Positions 1 through 8,753 are shown, counted from the first letter of the stretch. The stretch is DNA of 64,000 nt from Pseudomonas taeanensis MS-3 (GCF_000498575.2 NZ_AWSQ01000009.1:1-64000); one strand, 5' to 3'. A program made the numbers and translations. The notes: generated by a model not told the origin, from the letters alone.

Positions 1-69
1 TAGCTCAGTTGGTAGAGCAGTTGGCTTTTAACCAATTGGTCGTAGGTTCGAATCCCACACGACCCACCA
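1..69 (+). tRNA. tRNA-Lys (TTT), 5' end cut by window
   Basis: The D arm, anticodon arm, T arm and CCA end are present. The first bases of the acceptor stem lie before the window, since the 3' strand ending in GACCCACCA has no visible partner. The seven-base anticodon loop CTTTTAA sits in a GTTGG/CCAAT stem, which puts TTT at positions 27-29, so the tRNA reads lysine codons. The CCA is encoded. Confidence 0.95.
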
Positions 70-93
70 TATTTCCTTCTACGGAAGGTAGAG

Positions 94-138
94 AAAGCCT
101 GAAAGTTCTGATTAAAGGAATTTTCGGGCTTTTTTTTA
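94..138 (+). terminator. Rho-independent terminator after tRNA-Lys
   Basis: AAGCCTGAAA pairs with TTTTCGGGCTT across a loop of about 16 bases, and a run of eight T follows. It lies 25 bases after the tRNA CCA end and closes that transcript. Confidence 0.75.
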
Positions 139-259
139 TCTGCGATTTTTACCTTGATCACGCTTGAGTACCCCCGTATTTCAGCCTCGTCTGCTCTCGC
201 GCCAACCAGGCGGGTATACTCAAGTTTCGCGCTGATAGACCTCCACAGGGCCTGATGAC

Positions 260-1318
260 ATGACGCAGATTTCCGAACGCCTTCTGGTTCAAGCTCACCT
301 CGACGCCAAGCAGCCTAAGCCGCTGACGCCCGAGCAAGAGGCGTTTTACCGCGCTGAAATTGCAGCGGAGCTGAAAAAGCAGAACGCCGTGCTGGTTGCC
401 CATTACTACTGCGATCCTGTATTGCAGGCGCTTGCTGAAGAAACGGGCGGTTGTGTCTCCGACTCCTTGGAGATGGCCCGCTTCGGTAATCAGCACGCGG
501 CGCAGACCGTGCTGGTCGCGGGCGTGAAATTTATGGGTGAGACGGCGAAAATCCTCAATCCGGAAAAGCGTGTGCTGATGCCGACCCTGGAGGCGACCTG
601 CTCGCTGGACCTGGGTTGTCCGGTGGAGGAGTTTTCCGCGTTCTGCGACCAGCATCCGCAGCGTACCGTGGTGGTGTATGCCAACACCTCGGCAGCGGTG
701 AAGGCGCGGGCAGACTGGGTGGTAACGTCCAGCTGTGCGGTGGAAATCATCGAACACCTGATGGACAACGGCGAAAGCATCATCTGGGCGCCGGATCAGC
801 ACCTGGGCCGTTACATCCAGAACCAGACGGGCGCCGATATGCTGTTGTGGGACGGTGCGTGTATCGTTCACGAAGAGTTCAAGGCCAAGCAACTGGAAGA
901 CATGAAGGCGCTGTACCCGGAGGCGGCGGTGCTGGTACATCCGGAGTCGCCGACAGCGGTCATCGACCTGGCCGATGCGGTGGGGTCGACCAGTCAGTTG
1001 ATCAAGGCGGCGCAGAGTTTGCCGAACAAGACTTTTATCGTCGCCACCGATCGCGGCATTTTCTACAAAATGCAGCAACTGTGTCCGGACAAGACGTTTA
1101 TCGAGGCGCCCACCGCCGGTAATGGTGCGGCCTGTCGCAGTTGTGCGCACTGCCCTTGGATGGCGATGAATACCCTGGAGCGAACGCTGAATTGCCTGCG
1201 TGAGGGCAGTAACGAGATTTTCGTCGACCCTGCGTTGATCCCCAAGGCAATCAAGCCGCTCAAGCGCATGCTGGACTTCACTCAGGCTGCGCGGCTGAAG
1301 CTGGCGGGGAATGCCTAA
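260..1318 (+). CDS. nadA: Quinolinate synthase A (NadA)
   Basis: Cytoplasmic enzyme that condenses iminoaspartate (from NadB) with dihydroxyacetone phosphate to give quinolinate, the NAD precursor. The product is 352 aa, normal for the proteobacterial family. The three cysteines expected to hold the oxygen-sensitive [4Fe-4S] cluster are visible at about C114 (ATCSLDLGC), C201 (WDGACIVHEEF) and C298 (CRSCAHCPWMAMN). The substrate-binding HYYCDP and GVKFMGETA motifs are also present. The gene is monocistronic: a terminator precedes it and another follows its stop directly. A convergent M48 protease gene lies downstream, the order I recall from P. aeruginosa. Confidence 0.97.
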   Translation: MTQISERLLVQAHLDAKQPKPLTPEQEAFYRAEIAAELKKQNAVLVAHYYCDPVLQALAEETGGCVSDSLEMARFGNQHAAQTVLVAGVKFMGETAKILNPEKRVLMPTLEATCSLDLGCPVEEFSAFCDQHPQRTVVVYANTSAAVKARADWVVTSSCAVEIIEHLMDNGESIIWAPDQHLGRYIQNQTGADMLLWDGACIVHEEFKAKQLEDMKALYPEAAVLVHPESPTAVIDLADAVGSTSQLIKAAQSLPNKTFIVATDRGIFYKMQQLCPDKTFIEAPTAGNGAACRSCAHCPWMAMNTLERTLNCLREGSNEIFVDPALIPKAIKPLKRMLDFTQAARLKLAGNA

Positions 1319-1336
1319 GTTCAACGCTGCTTGAAA

Positions 1337-1367
1337 TGAAAAGCCCGGAGAGTTCCGGGCTTTTTTC
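1337..1367. terminator. Bidirectional terminator between nadA and the M48 protease gene
   Basis: AAAGCCCGGA and TCCGGGCTTTTTT form a strong hairpin with a short loop. It has T-rich sequence on the plus side and A-rich sequence on the other, so it can serve both convergent genes. Confidence 0.85.
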
Positions 1368-1374
1368 TGGGTGT

Positions 1375-2808
1375 TTACCGCAGCATTTGTTCGATGCTGC
1401 GCTGGTCTTCGATCAATTCACGCTGCCGCGCATCGATCCGCGATGCCAGTTGGAAGTTGTTGGTTGCCCGACGTTTGGCGAAGTCGAGCTGTTCGATGGC
1501 TTGGTCAAAGTCGCCGACCAGGGCGAAAAATTCTGCGCGGGCCTGGTGCAGGCCGATGGTGTTGCCGGTGAGGCCGCGCACTTCGGCGACTTGGTACCAG
1601 ATGTCCGGATCTTTTGGGCGGTTCTTCAGTAGTGCGTCGAGCGCGCGCTCGGCGTCCTGGGTGCGACCCTGTTTCATCAGCAGGTCGATACCGGCTTGAT
1701 GCAGCGGATAATTGCTGGGATACAGCCGCTGCAGGCGTTCGACGCGGCCCTGTGCATCCGCTAGTTGGCGGGCAGCGATGTCCAGTTCCACCTGGGCCAG
1801 GTTGTACGCAATATCGTTGGGGGCGTTCTGCAGTAGGGGCTGCAAACTTTCGCGGGCCTGCTTGAGTTGGCCGCTCTTGATCTGTGCCAATGCCAGGCCG
1901 TAACGCGCGGCCTCCAGTTTTGGGTTTTCTTCGAGCATGGCGCGAAAGCGCTTGGCAGCCAGGCCGGGAGTGTCTTCATAGATCAACTGCACGCGAGCGC
2001 GCATGAGCTGGTAGCGCACGCTGTCTTGCGTGCCGCCGCTGTTGAATTGTTCGGCGCGGTTGCGCGTGTCCGCGATCCGTGACTCGGATACCGGGTGAGT
2101 CAGGAGGAACTCCGGTGGTTTGCGGTCATAGCGATACTGGCGCATCAGGCGCTCGAACATGCTCGGCATGGCGCGCGGGTCGTAGCCGGCCTTTTCCAGG
2201 TTTACCAGGCCGATGCGGTCGGCCTCTTGCTCGTTCTGCCGGGAGAAGCGTCGCTGCTCCTGAATCGCCGCCGCTTGAGTCGACGCGATGGCGGCAATCC
2301 CGACGTCACCGGCACCTGCTGCAGCTGCCACTATTCCGGCAAGCATTGCCGCCATGACCGGCAACTGCATGCGTTGCTGGGCTTCCAGGCCGCGGGCAAA
2401 GTGGCGTTGTGATAAATGCGCGAGTTCGTGAGCCATAACCGAGGCATATTCGGCTTCGCTCTGTGCATAGAGGAACAGTCCGCCGTTGACCCCGATAATT
2501 CCCCCGGGTGCGGCGAATGCGTTGATTTGTGGGCTGTCGAGCAGGACGAACTCCAGGCGCCGGTCTTGTACCTGACTGGTCTCGCCTAGGCGGTAAACGC
2601 TGCTCTCAACGAAGTCCTTGAGCTGCGGGTCGGAAAGCTGACTGACCTGGCCGCGCAGCAGGCTCAGCCAGGCGCGGCCCAGTTGATGCTCTTGTTGCGG
2701 TGAGACGATGGCGGAGCTGGCATCGCCGAGTGATGGCAGCTCGCTAGCTGTACCGGGCAGGGCGAACAGGCAGGCGAGCGTCAACAGGGTAGGGCGCAGA
2801 GGATTCAT
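1375..2808 (-). CDS. bepA: Periplasmic M48 metalloprotease with TPR domain (BepA/YfgC type)
   Basis: This matches periplasmic zinc proteases that work as chaperone-proteases for outer-membrane proteins such as LptD. An N-terminal signal peptide (about residues 1-22) is followed by the M48 catalytic domain, with HELAH at about 127-131 and the third ligand in NEQEAD near E195. The C-terminal half (about 280-470) is a TPR array with alternating A/L/Y positions. The length of 477 aa fits BepA. The BepA name rests on architecture; the paralogue LoiP is shorter and lacks the TPR half. It is transcribed toward nadA and ends at the shared terminator. The TusA-like gene is divergent. Confidence 0.88.
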   Translation of the reverse strand: MNPLRPTLLTLACLFALPGTASELPSLGDASSAIVSPQQEHQLGRAWLSLLRGQVSQLSDPQLKDFVESSVYRLGETSQVQDRRLEFVLLDSPQINAFAAPGGIIGVNGGLFLYAQSEAEYASVMAHELAHLSQRHFARGLEAQQRMQLPVMAAMLAGIVAAAAGAGDVGIAAIASTQAAAIQEQRRFSRQNEQEADRIGLVNLEKAGYDPRAMPSMFERLMRQYRYDRKPPEFLLTHPVSESRIADTRNRAEQFNSGGTQDSVRYQLMRARVQLIYEDTPGLAAKRFRAMLEENPKLEAARYGLALAQIKSGQLKQARESLQPLLQNAPNDIAYNLAQVELDIAARQLADAQGRVERLQRLYPSNYPLHQAGIDLLMKQGRTQDAERALDALLKNRPKDPDIWYQVAEVRGLTGNTIGLHQARAEFFALVGDFDQAIEQLDFAKRRATNNFQLASRIDARQRELIEDQRSIEQMLR

Positions 2809-2915
2809 GCACGAGGCTCTTGGTGAACAGAGTCGTACTGTAGCTGGGCAGGCGCGCGTATGGCCAGGGTTGTGCTGCCTTGAGGTATCCTAGCGCCAGG
2901 TTTGGGAGGGATAGA

Positions 2916-3167
2916 ATGAACGATGCACAAATGCGGGTTGAGGCCTGCGATGCAGAGCTGGATGCCAGTGGCTTGAACTGTCCGCTGCCGCTACTCAAGG
3001 CCAAGCTGGAGTTGAATCGTCTGGCCAGTGGAGCGGTGCTGAAAGTGATTGCTACCGATGCGGGTTCGCAGCGCGACTTTCGCGCCTTCGCGAACCTCGC
3101 CGGGCACACTTTGTTGCATGAAGAGGTAGACAATGGCATCTACCGCTACTGGTTGCGTAAAGCCTGA
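2916..3167 (+). CDS. TusA-family sulfur-carrier-like protein (PA1006-like)
   Basis: Small cytoplasmic protein (83 aa) of the TusA/SirA/YeeD fold. The signature SGLNCPLPLLKAK carries the conserved cysteine at residue 22, which in this family holds persulfide sulfur. I start it at ATG 2916 because GGGAGGG lies seven bases upstream; an in-frame start at 2880 would add 12 residues without a ribosome site. The same neighbour order (BepA, TusA-like, PerM, bcp) surrounds PA1006 in P. aeruginosa, which is known to affect molybdenum enzyme activity. Canonical TusA for tRNA thiolation is an alternative role. Confidence 0.85.
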   Translation: MNDAQMRVEACDAELDASGLNCPLPLLKAKLELNRLASGAVLKVIATDAGSQRDFRAFANLAGHTLLHEEVDNGIYRYWLRKA

Positions 3168-3201
3168 CACTGTTTGTGAATGGGTTATTTTGATCTAGGG
3201 A

Positions 3202-4275
3202 ATGAAGATGCTTCGCGTGTTACGCAACTGGCTACACCGCTATTTTTCCGATGAGCAGGCTGTTGTGCTGACGGTGTTGCTGATCCTCGGTTTTGCCACG
3301 GTTCTGACTTTGGGTGGGATGTTGGCGCCGGTTCTGACCGGGTTGGTGCTGGCGTTTCTGATGCAGGGGCTGGTCAATGCCCTCGAGCGTCTGCGCTTGC
3401 CGCAGATGGCTGCCGTGTCCCTGGTATTTGCCCTGTTCGTCAGTGCCCTGGCGTTGTGTCTGCTGGTGTTGATGCCCTTGTTGTGGCGTCAGTTGAGCAA
3501 CCTGTTCAATGAGCTGCCGCGCATGTTGGGTGAGTGGCAGTCGTTGCTGCTGTTGCTGCCGGAGCGCTATCCGCACTTGATTAGCGATGAACAGGTGTTG
3601 CAGGCGATTGAGCTGGCGCGTGGCGAGATCGGTCAGTTCGGTCAGTGGGCGTTGACCTTCTCGTTATCCAGTCTGCCGCTGCTGGCCAGCATCATGATTT
3701 ACCTGGTGCTGGTGCCGATCCTGGTGTTCTTTTTCCTTAAGGATCGTGAGCTGATCGGTCGTTGGTTTCGCAGCTACCTGCCGAATGAGCGGGCTTTGCT
3801 CAGCCATGTGGCACAGGAAATGAACCTGCAAATCGCCAATTACATCCGCGGCAAGGTGATCGAAATCATCATCTGCGGGGTGGTCAGCTACATCGCCTTC
3901 GCGGCGCTGGGGCTCAACTATGCGGCGTTATTGGCGCTACTGGTGGGGTTGTCTGTCGTGGTGCCCTATATCGGCGCGGTGGTGGTCACCGTACCGGTGG
4001 TGCTGATTGCGTTGTTCCAGTGGGGCTGGAGCGATCAGTTCATCTACCTGTTGGTAGTGTATGGGGTTATTCAGGCGCTCGACGGTAACGTGCTGGTCCC
4101 GCTGCTGTTCTCCGAGGCGGTGAACCTGCACCCGGTGGCAATCATCTGCGCGGTTCTGCTGTTCGGCGGCTTATGGGGCTTTTGGGGGGTGTTCTTCGCC
4201 ATTCCGCTGGCTACCTTGTTCAAGGCGCTGCTGGACGCCTGGCCGCGCACTGAGCCCCATGAGCGAAGTGTTTAA
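3202..4275 (+). CDS. AI-2E family transporter / PerM-type permease
   Basis: Integral membrane protein of 357 aa with the AI-2E/PerM layout. Two or three N-terminal helices (about 15-80) are followed by a soluble loop (about 95-150) and then a C-terminal block of helices containing PYIGAVVVTVPVVLIAL and ALDGNVLVPLLFSEAVNLHPVAI-type signatures. Family members export varied solutes, and the substrate here cannot be read from sequence. It starts 34 bases after the TusA-like gene and is probably cotranscribed with it. ATG 3202 and ATG 3208 are both possible starts. A terminator follows at once. Confidence 0.88.
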   Translation: MKMLRVLRNWLHRYFSDEQAVVLTVLLILGFATVLTLGGMLAPVLTGLVLAFLMQGLVNALERLRLPQMAAVSLVFALFVSALALCLLVLMPLLWRQLSNLFNELPRMLGEWQSLLLLLPERYPHLISDEQVLQAIELARGEIGQFGQWALTFSLSSLPLLASIMIYLVLVPILVFFFLKDRELIGRWFRSYLPNERALLSHVAQEMNLQIANYIRGKVIEIIICGVVSYIAFAALGLNYAALLALLVGLSVVVPYIGAVVVTVPVVLIALFQWGWSDQFIYLLVVYGVIQALDGNVLVPLLFSEAVNLHPVAIICAVLLFGGLWGFWGVFFAIPLATLFKALLDAWPRTEPHERSV

Positions 4276-4278
4276 ACA

Positions 4279-4312
4279 AGAACGGCCGCGTAGAGCGGCC
4301 GTTCTGCTTCTG
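4279..4312. terminator. Terminator between the PerM gene and bcp
   Basis: GAACGGCCGC and GCGGCCGTTCT form a near-perfect hairpin with a five-base loop between convergent genes. The T tract is weak on the plus side (TTCTGCTTCT). Confidence 0.75.
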
Positions 4313-4320
4313 GTCGGGTG

Positions 4321-4794
4321 TCAGGCCTTATTCAGCGCTTGCGCAGCAGCCAGTACCGCATCGACGTGGCCGGGTACTTTCACACCTCGCCACTCCTGAC
4401 GCAGCACGCCGTGTTGGTCGATCAGGAAGGTGCTGCGGTCGACGCCCAGGTATTCCTTGCCGTAGAGCTTCTTCAGCTTGATCACCTCGAACAGTTGGCA
4501 GAGTGCCTCGTCCTTGTCCGAGATCAGTTCGAAGGGAAAGGCCTGCTTGCTCTTGAAGTTCTCGTGGGATTTGAGGCCGTCCCTGGATACGCCGAATATC
4601 TGGGTGTTGGCCGCCAGAAAGGCCGGGTACTGGTCGCGAAAGCCCTGGCCTTCTGTGGTGCAGCCCGGCGTGCTGTCTTTCGGGTAGAAGTAGATCACCA
4701 CCTGCTGGCCTTGCAGGGCCGACAGTTGCACGGCCTGGCCACTGGTGGCCTGAGCCTGGAAGTCGGCTACGGGGGTGTCGAGTGTTACGGCCAT
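4321..4794 (-). CDS. bcp: Thioredoxin-dependent peroxiredoxin BCP (PrxQ)
   Basis: Cytoplasmic thiol peroxidase reducing H2O2 and organic hydroperoxides. At 157 aa it has the full peroxiredoxin fold, with YFYPKDSTPGCTTEG carrying the peroxidatic cysteine C45. E. coli BCP has a second cysteine five residues later; here that position is Q50 (CTTEGQG), so the enzyme is either 1-Cys or uses C99 (EALCQLF) as partner. It lies just downstream of gcvR on the same strand (10 bases between them), so the two are probably one transcript. Confidence 0.95.
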   Translation of the reverse strand: MAVTLDTPVADFQAQATSGQAVQLSALQGQQVVIYFYPKDSTPGCTTEGQGFRDQYPAFLAANTQIFGVSRDGLKSHENFKSKQAFPFELISDKDEALCQLFEVIKLKKLYGKEYLGVDRSTFLIDQHGVLRQEWRGVKVPGHVDAVLAAAQALNKA

Positions 4795-4804
4795 TAAACG
4801 CTCC

Positions 4805-5362
4805 TTATGGGTTCTGCGGGCGCCAAGGTTCGATCAGTGCATCCAGGTTCAAGGCGTCGGCGAAGTCGAGAAACTGATCGCGCAACCAGCTGATCTGAGT
4901 GCCGGCTGGCAGGGTCACGGTCAGGGTGACGTTGAGCATGGTGCCGCCGGTCTGGGGTGCCTGGTAGGTATCGCAGGTGAGATTTTCCAGCTCGACATGG
5001 TGGTCGATAAAGAACTGGCACAACTCATTGAGGATGTCAGGGCGATATACCGAGCTGACGTAGGCCACATATGGCAGGGCCTGAGGGCGGTTTTCCGAGG
5101 CGCCGCTGCGAATTACGTTGGTGGAGAAGGAATGTTTCTTGGCCAGCAGGGGCAGGCTCGACTCAAGGCGCGCCAGTGCGTCCCAGCTGCCGGAAACTTG
5201 CAGCACCAGCGCGCTGAATTCACCGTGTCGGCTCAGGCGGGTGCTGAGTACTGCGCAGCGGTTTTCATGGCTGGCGCGGCACAGGACGTTAGTCAACTCC
5301 ATGGCGTTGGGGCCGAGTGCACTGATGATGAGGAATTGTTCGCGAACTTGGGGGGTGGACAT
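4805..5362 (-). CDS. gcvR: Glycine cleavage system transcriptional repressor GcvR, tandem ACT domains
   Basis: A 185-aa protein made of two ACT domains (about 8-85 and 95-175), with EQFLIISALGPNAMELTNVL at the start of the first. In E. coli GcvR binds glycine and the activator GcvA to control gcvTHP. It has no DNA-binding domain and acts through protein contact. The position between bcp and divergent dapA matches P. aeruginosa. The ATG at 5362 starts the first ACT strand directly. Confidence 0.9.
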   Translation of the reverse strand: MSTPQVREQFLIISALGPNAMELTNVLCRASHENRCAVLSTRLSRHGEFSALVLQVSGSWDALARLESSLPLLAKKHSFSTNVIRSGASENRPQALPYVAYVSSVYRPDILNELCQFFIDHHVELENLTCDTYQAPQTGGTMLNVTLTVTLPAGTQISWLRDQFLDFADALNLDALIEPWRPQNP

Positions 5363-5584
5363 GCAGCCTTCCTAAAACGATGAGCGTGCGGCTCGAACAG
5401 AGTACCGAGCAAAGACGAAGGGTAGCGAAAAGCGCCGCTCAGGGGAATGCTCGCGACTGTCGGATCCTTACATTCTGCGGTGTTTGCACACAGGGGCGGG
5501 TGATGCACGGGCTTGTCCTTCGCTTGTGCAAGGCTGGTAGCGCCAGTACCATTACGGCTCTCTTTTTCCGGCAGGAGCGGTTGC

Positions 5585-6463
5585 ATGATTGCGGGCAGTA
5601 TGGTGGCACTGGTCACGCCCATGGATGCACAAGGTGATCTCGACTGGGACAGCTTGAGCAAACTGGTGGATTTCCACCTGCAGGAGGGCACCAACGCCAT
5701 CGTCGCGGTCGGCACCACGGGTGAGTCGGCTACGTTGGACGTGTCGGAACATATCGAGGCGATTCGTCGCGTGGTCGACCAGGTCGCCGGGCGCATTCCG
5801 GTGATTGCCGGCACCGGTGGCAACTCCACCCGTGAGTCGGTCGAACTGACCCGTGCCGCCCAAGAGGTGGGCGCCGATGCCTGCCTGCTGGTGACCCCGT
5901 ATTACAACAAGCCGACTCAGGAAGGCCTGTACCTGCATTTCCGCCACATCGCCGAAGCAGTGGCGATTCCGCAGATTCTCTACAACGTGCCGGGTCGCAC
6001 TGTGTGCGACATGTTGCCGGAGACTGTCGAGCGGCTGTCGAAGATAGCCAACATTATTGGTATCAAGGAAGCCACTGGTGACCTGCAGCGCGCCCAGGAA
6101 GTACTGGACCGGGTGAGCAAGGATTTCCTGGTGTATTCCGGCGATGATGCCACCGCCGTCGAGCTGATGCTAATGGGTGGTAAGGGCAATATTTCGGTGA
6201 CTGCCAACGTCGCCCCGCGCGCGATGAGTGACCTGTGCGCCGCCGCCATGCGCGGTGACGCCGCGATGGCCCGCGCCATCAACGATCGTTTGATGCCGTT
6301 GCACCAGGCGCTGTTCATGGAGTCCAACCCGATTCCGGTTAAATGGGCCCTGCACGAGATGGGCATGATGCCGGATGGTATTCGCCTGCCACTGACCTGG
6401 CTCAGCCCGCGTTGTCATGAACCGCTGCGTCAGGCCCTGCGCCAGTCCGGCGTATTGGTTTAA
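5585..6463 (+). CDS. dapA: 4-hydroxy-tetrahydrodipicolinate synthase (DapA)
   Basis: First committed enzyme of the lysine/diaminopimelate pathway, condensing pyruvate with aspartate semialdehyde. The product of 292 aa is a TIM barrel with GTTGE (T44/T45), Y107, Y133 in YNVPGR and the Schiff-base lysine K161 in GIKEATGD. I use ATG 5585, which follows AGGAGCGG and begins MIAGSMVALVTPM. An upstream in-frame start at 5513 would add 24 residues not seen in the family. bamC follows 17 bases after the stop, the usual dapA-bamC operon. Confidence 0.97.
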   Translation: MIAGSMVALVTPMDAQGDLDWDSLSKLVDFHLQEGTNAIVAVGTTGESATLDVSEHIEAIRRVVDQVAGRIPVIAGTGGNSTRESVELTRAAQEVGADACLLVTPYYNKPTQEGLYLHFRHIAEAVAIPQILYNVPGRTVCDMLPETVERLSKIANIIGIKEATGDLQRAQEVLDRVSKDFLVYSGDDATAVELMLMGGKGNISVTANVAPRAMSDLCAAAMRGDAAMARAINDRLMPLHQALFMESNPIPVKWALHEMGMMPDGIRLPLTWLSPRCHEPLRQALRQSGVLV

Positions 6464-6480
6464 TTGAGGAATTACTACGC

Positions 6481-7596
6481 ATGAAGCGACTGGCCGGACT
6501 CTCTGCACTTGCTCTGATCATCACTAGTACCAGCGGTTGTGGCTGGTTGTGGGGTGAGGATGGCTATTTCCGTGATCGTGGCGGCGACTACCTCGCCGCG
6601 CGGCAAACCGCGCCCATGCAGCTGCCGGCGAATGTCGAAGCCAAGCGCCTCGATCCCCTGTTGCCGGTGCCGCAGCAGGTCGCCAGCAGCACGGTAACGG
6701 GTGAGTACGAAGTTCCGCGTCCGCAAGCCCTGCAAGCGCGCGCCGATGCCAGCGAGTTCAGCCTGCAGAAGAGCGGCGAGTCACGCTGGCTGGTGGCCCA
6801 GCGGGTGCCTGCCGAAGTCTGGCCCGTGGTTCGGCAGTTCTTTGAAGACAGCGGTTTTCGGGTGGTCGACGAGCGTCCGCAGACCGGCGAATTCAGTACT
6901 TCCTGGCAGCGTTTCGATGAGCTCTCCAGTGCCGTAGCGCGTCGTTTGAGCAAGCTCGAGTCAGGTGTGGCGGATGCCGAGACCCGCGTGCGGGTGCGCA
7001 TCGAGCCGGGCGTGCAGCGCAATACCAGTGAGGTCTTCGTGGTCAGTGCCGAGCGCCCAGTCGGCAGCAGCGCCGATGTGGCCTTCGCCAGTCGTAGCGG
7101 CAATCCGAAGCTGGAAGCCGCGTTGCTCGACGAGATGCTGGTGAGCCTGGCGCGCAGTGCTGAGCAGGGTGGTTCCGTGTCGCTGCTGGCCGCACGCGAT
7201 TTCGACGCGCCACGCCGCGTCAGTCTGTCTGAGGACGGCAATGGCAACCCGGTACTGAATCTGGGCGCCGATTTTGATCGGGCCTGGTCTGGTGTGGGTC
7301 GCTCCCTGGAGATGGCCGATGTGCGCATCGACGACCTCAATCGAAGCCTCGGCGTCTACTACATCAACCTGGCCGAAGGTGCTATCAAGAAGGGTGAGGA
7401 GCCGAGTTTCCTCGGCAAGCTGTTCGGCGGTGAGCGCGATAAGGAAGAAATCGAGGCACGTGCTGATCGCTATCAGGTGCGCCTGACGCCGGTGGGTGAC
7501 AGTGTCCAGGTCACCGTGGAAAAAGACCTCAACACCGTCGCGCCGTCTGATGTCGCGCGTCGGATTCTGGACCTGATCCAGGAAAACCTCGGTTAA
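6481..7596 (+). CDS. bamC: Outer-membrane assembly lipoprotein BamC (NlpB)
   Basis: Lipoprotein of the BAM complex that inserts beta-barrels into the outer membrane. The signal peptide ends in lipobox TSGC with the lipidated cysteine at residue 20. An unstructured N-terminal segment (about 20-85) precedes two helix-grip domains (about 90-215 and 245-365), as in BamC. The length of 371 aa is within the Pseudomonas range. It is cotranscribed with dapA, and a hairpin follows the stop. Confidence 0.93.
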   Translation: MKRLAGLSALALIITSTSGCGWLWGEDGYFRDRGGDYLAARQTAPMQLPANVEAKRLDPLLPVPQQVASSTVTGEYEVPRPQALQARADASEFSLQKSGESRWLVAQRVPAEVWPVVRQFFEDSGFRVVDERPQTGEFSTSWQRFDELSSAVARRLSKLESGVADAETRVRVRIEPGVQRNTSEVFVVSAERPVGSSADVAFASRSGNPKLEAALLDEMLVSLARSAEQGGSVSLLAARDFDAPRRVSLSEDGNGNPVLNLGADFDRAWSGVGRSLEMADVRIDDLNRSLGVYYINLAEGAIKKGEEPSFLGKLFGGERDKEEIEARADRYQVRLTPVGDSVQVTVEKDLNTVAPSDVARRILDLIQENLG

Positions 7597-7634
7597 AGAT
7601 AATTGGGTTGCAGGCGCAACTCGGAAAGAAACCA

Positions 7635-7672
7635 ATAGGCGAAACCCAGCGGGTTTCGCCTGTTTCGTTTGC
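7635..7672 (+). terminator. Hairpin after bamC, possible terminator or attenuator before purC
   Basis: AGGCGAAACCC and GGGTTTCGCCT form an 11-bp stem with a three-base loop, followed by GTTTCGTTT. It lies 40 bases after the bamC stop and about 20 bases before the purC start. It could end the dapA-bamC transcript or act in the purC leader. Confidence 0.6.
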
Positions 7673-7691
7673 TAAAGGCGGAAATCCCGAC

Positions 7692-8561
7692 ATGACCACT
7701 CCTGCGACCCTGAGCCTGAAGAAGATCTATTCGGGAAAAGTCCGCGACCTCTACGAAATTGACGACAAGCGTATGCTGATGGTCGCCACCGACCGCCTCT
7801 CGGCGTTCGACGTGATCCTCGCCGAGCCGATCCCGGACAAGGGCAAAATACTCACGGCGATTTCCAATTTCTGGTTCGACAAGCTCGCCGGCGTGGTGCC
7901 CAACCACTTCACCGGCGACAGAGTCGAGGACGTCGTCTCAGCCGCCGAGCTGCCGATGGTAGAGGGCCGTGCAGTGGTGGCCAAGCGCCTCAAGCCGGTA
8001 GCGGTGGAGGCCATCGTGCGCGGTTACATCGCTGGCTCTGGCTGGAAGGAATACCAGCAGAGCGGCACCGTCTGCGGCATTCAGTTGCCCGCCGGCCTGC
8101 AGGAAGCCTCCAAGCTGCCGCAACCGATCTTCACACCGTCGACCAAGGCTGCCGTTGGCGACCACGACGAGAACATTTCCTTCGAGCAGTGCGAGTCCAT
8201 TATCGGTGCGGAGTTGGCCGCCAAGGTGCGTGACACGGCCATCGCCCTGTATAGCGCGGCGGTCGCCTATGCGGCGACGCGCGGCATCATCATCGCCGAC
8301 ACCAAGTTCGAGTTCGGTCTGGACGAAGACGGCACCCTGACCCTGATGGACGAAGTGCTGACTCCCGACTCCAGTCGTTTCTGGCCGGCCGACAGCTATG
8401 TCGAAGGAAAAAACCCGCCAAGCTTCGACAAGCAGTTCGTGCGCGACTGGCTGGAGTCCACCGGCTGGAACAAACAAGCGCCGGCCCCGGCAGTGCCGGC
8501 CGACGTCGCGCAAAAGACCGCAGACAAGTACCGCGAAGCGTTGACCCGCTTGACCGTCTAA
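7692..8561 (+). CDS. purC: SAICAR synthase PurC, long (beta-proteobacterial/eukaryote-like) form
   Basis: ATP-dependent ligase joining CAIR and aspartate in purine synthesis. I start it at ATG 7692, giving 289 aa; the in-frame extension to 7608 has no family support. Recognisable blocks are KIYSGKVRDLYEID, ATDRLSAFDVIL, RGYIAGSGWKEY and DTKFEFGLDEDG. The usual Pseudomonas PurC is about 236 aa and starts RGKAKSVY; this protein is instead the long type, very close to Neisseria/Burkholderia sequences as I remember them. The locus (after bamC, before tRNA-Ser) is still the purC locus, and the MBL-fold gene I recall between them in P. aeruginosa is absent. Replacement by transfer is inferred. Confidence 0.93.
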   Translation: MTTPATLSLKKIYSGKVRDLYEIDDKRMLMVATDRLSAFDVILAEPIPDKGKILTAISNFWFDKLAGVVPNHFTGDRVEDVVSAAELPMVEGRAVVAKRLKPVAVEAIVRGYIAGSGWKEYQQSGTVCGIQLPAGLQEASKLPQPIFTPSTKAAVGDHDENISFEQCESIIGAELAAKVRDTAIALYSAAVAYAATRGIIIADTKFEFGLDEDGTLTLMDEVLTPDSSRFWPADSYVEGKNPPSFDKQFVRDWLESTGWNKQAPAPAVPADVAQKTADKYREALTRLTV

Positions 8562-8582
8562 CGTGCACCGAGGCGGTTAACG

Positions 8583-8620
8583 CAACGCAAAGAGGCACTT
8601 CGGTGCCTCTTTGCGTATCT
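8583..8620 (+). terminator. Terminator after purC
   Basis: ACGCAAAGAGGCAC and GTGCCTCTTTGCGT pair around a TTCG loop. The long stem lies 20 bases past the purC stop, without a long T tract. Confidence 0.8.
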
Positions 8621-8712
8621 GGGCTAGGCGGAGGAGTAGGGGTGGTACGCCTGCTGTAGTCCCTTCTCGGCCGCAAGCATCTGAAAGCATGTGAAAAGTT
8701 TTCAAACTGGGG

Positions 8713-8741
8713 TTCGCCAAACGCGCTTCAGCTGCTATCAT
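8713..8741 (+). promoter_or_regulatory. Putative sigma-70 promoter of tRNA-Ser
   Basis: TTCGCC and TATCAT are separated by 17 bases, and the -10 element ends 12 bases before the mature tRNA. The -35 match is partial. Confidence 0.5.
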
Positions 8742-8753
8742 GCGCGCCGCCAC

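Noticed and set aside
158..1324. 388-codon open frame opposite nadA
   Set aside because: It is a shadow of nadA in the antisense frame: rich in R, H and Q, with no family motifs, while nadA on the plus strand is complete.
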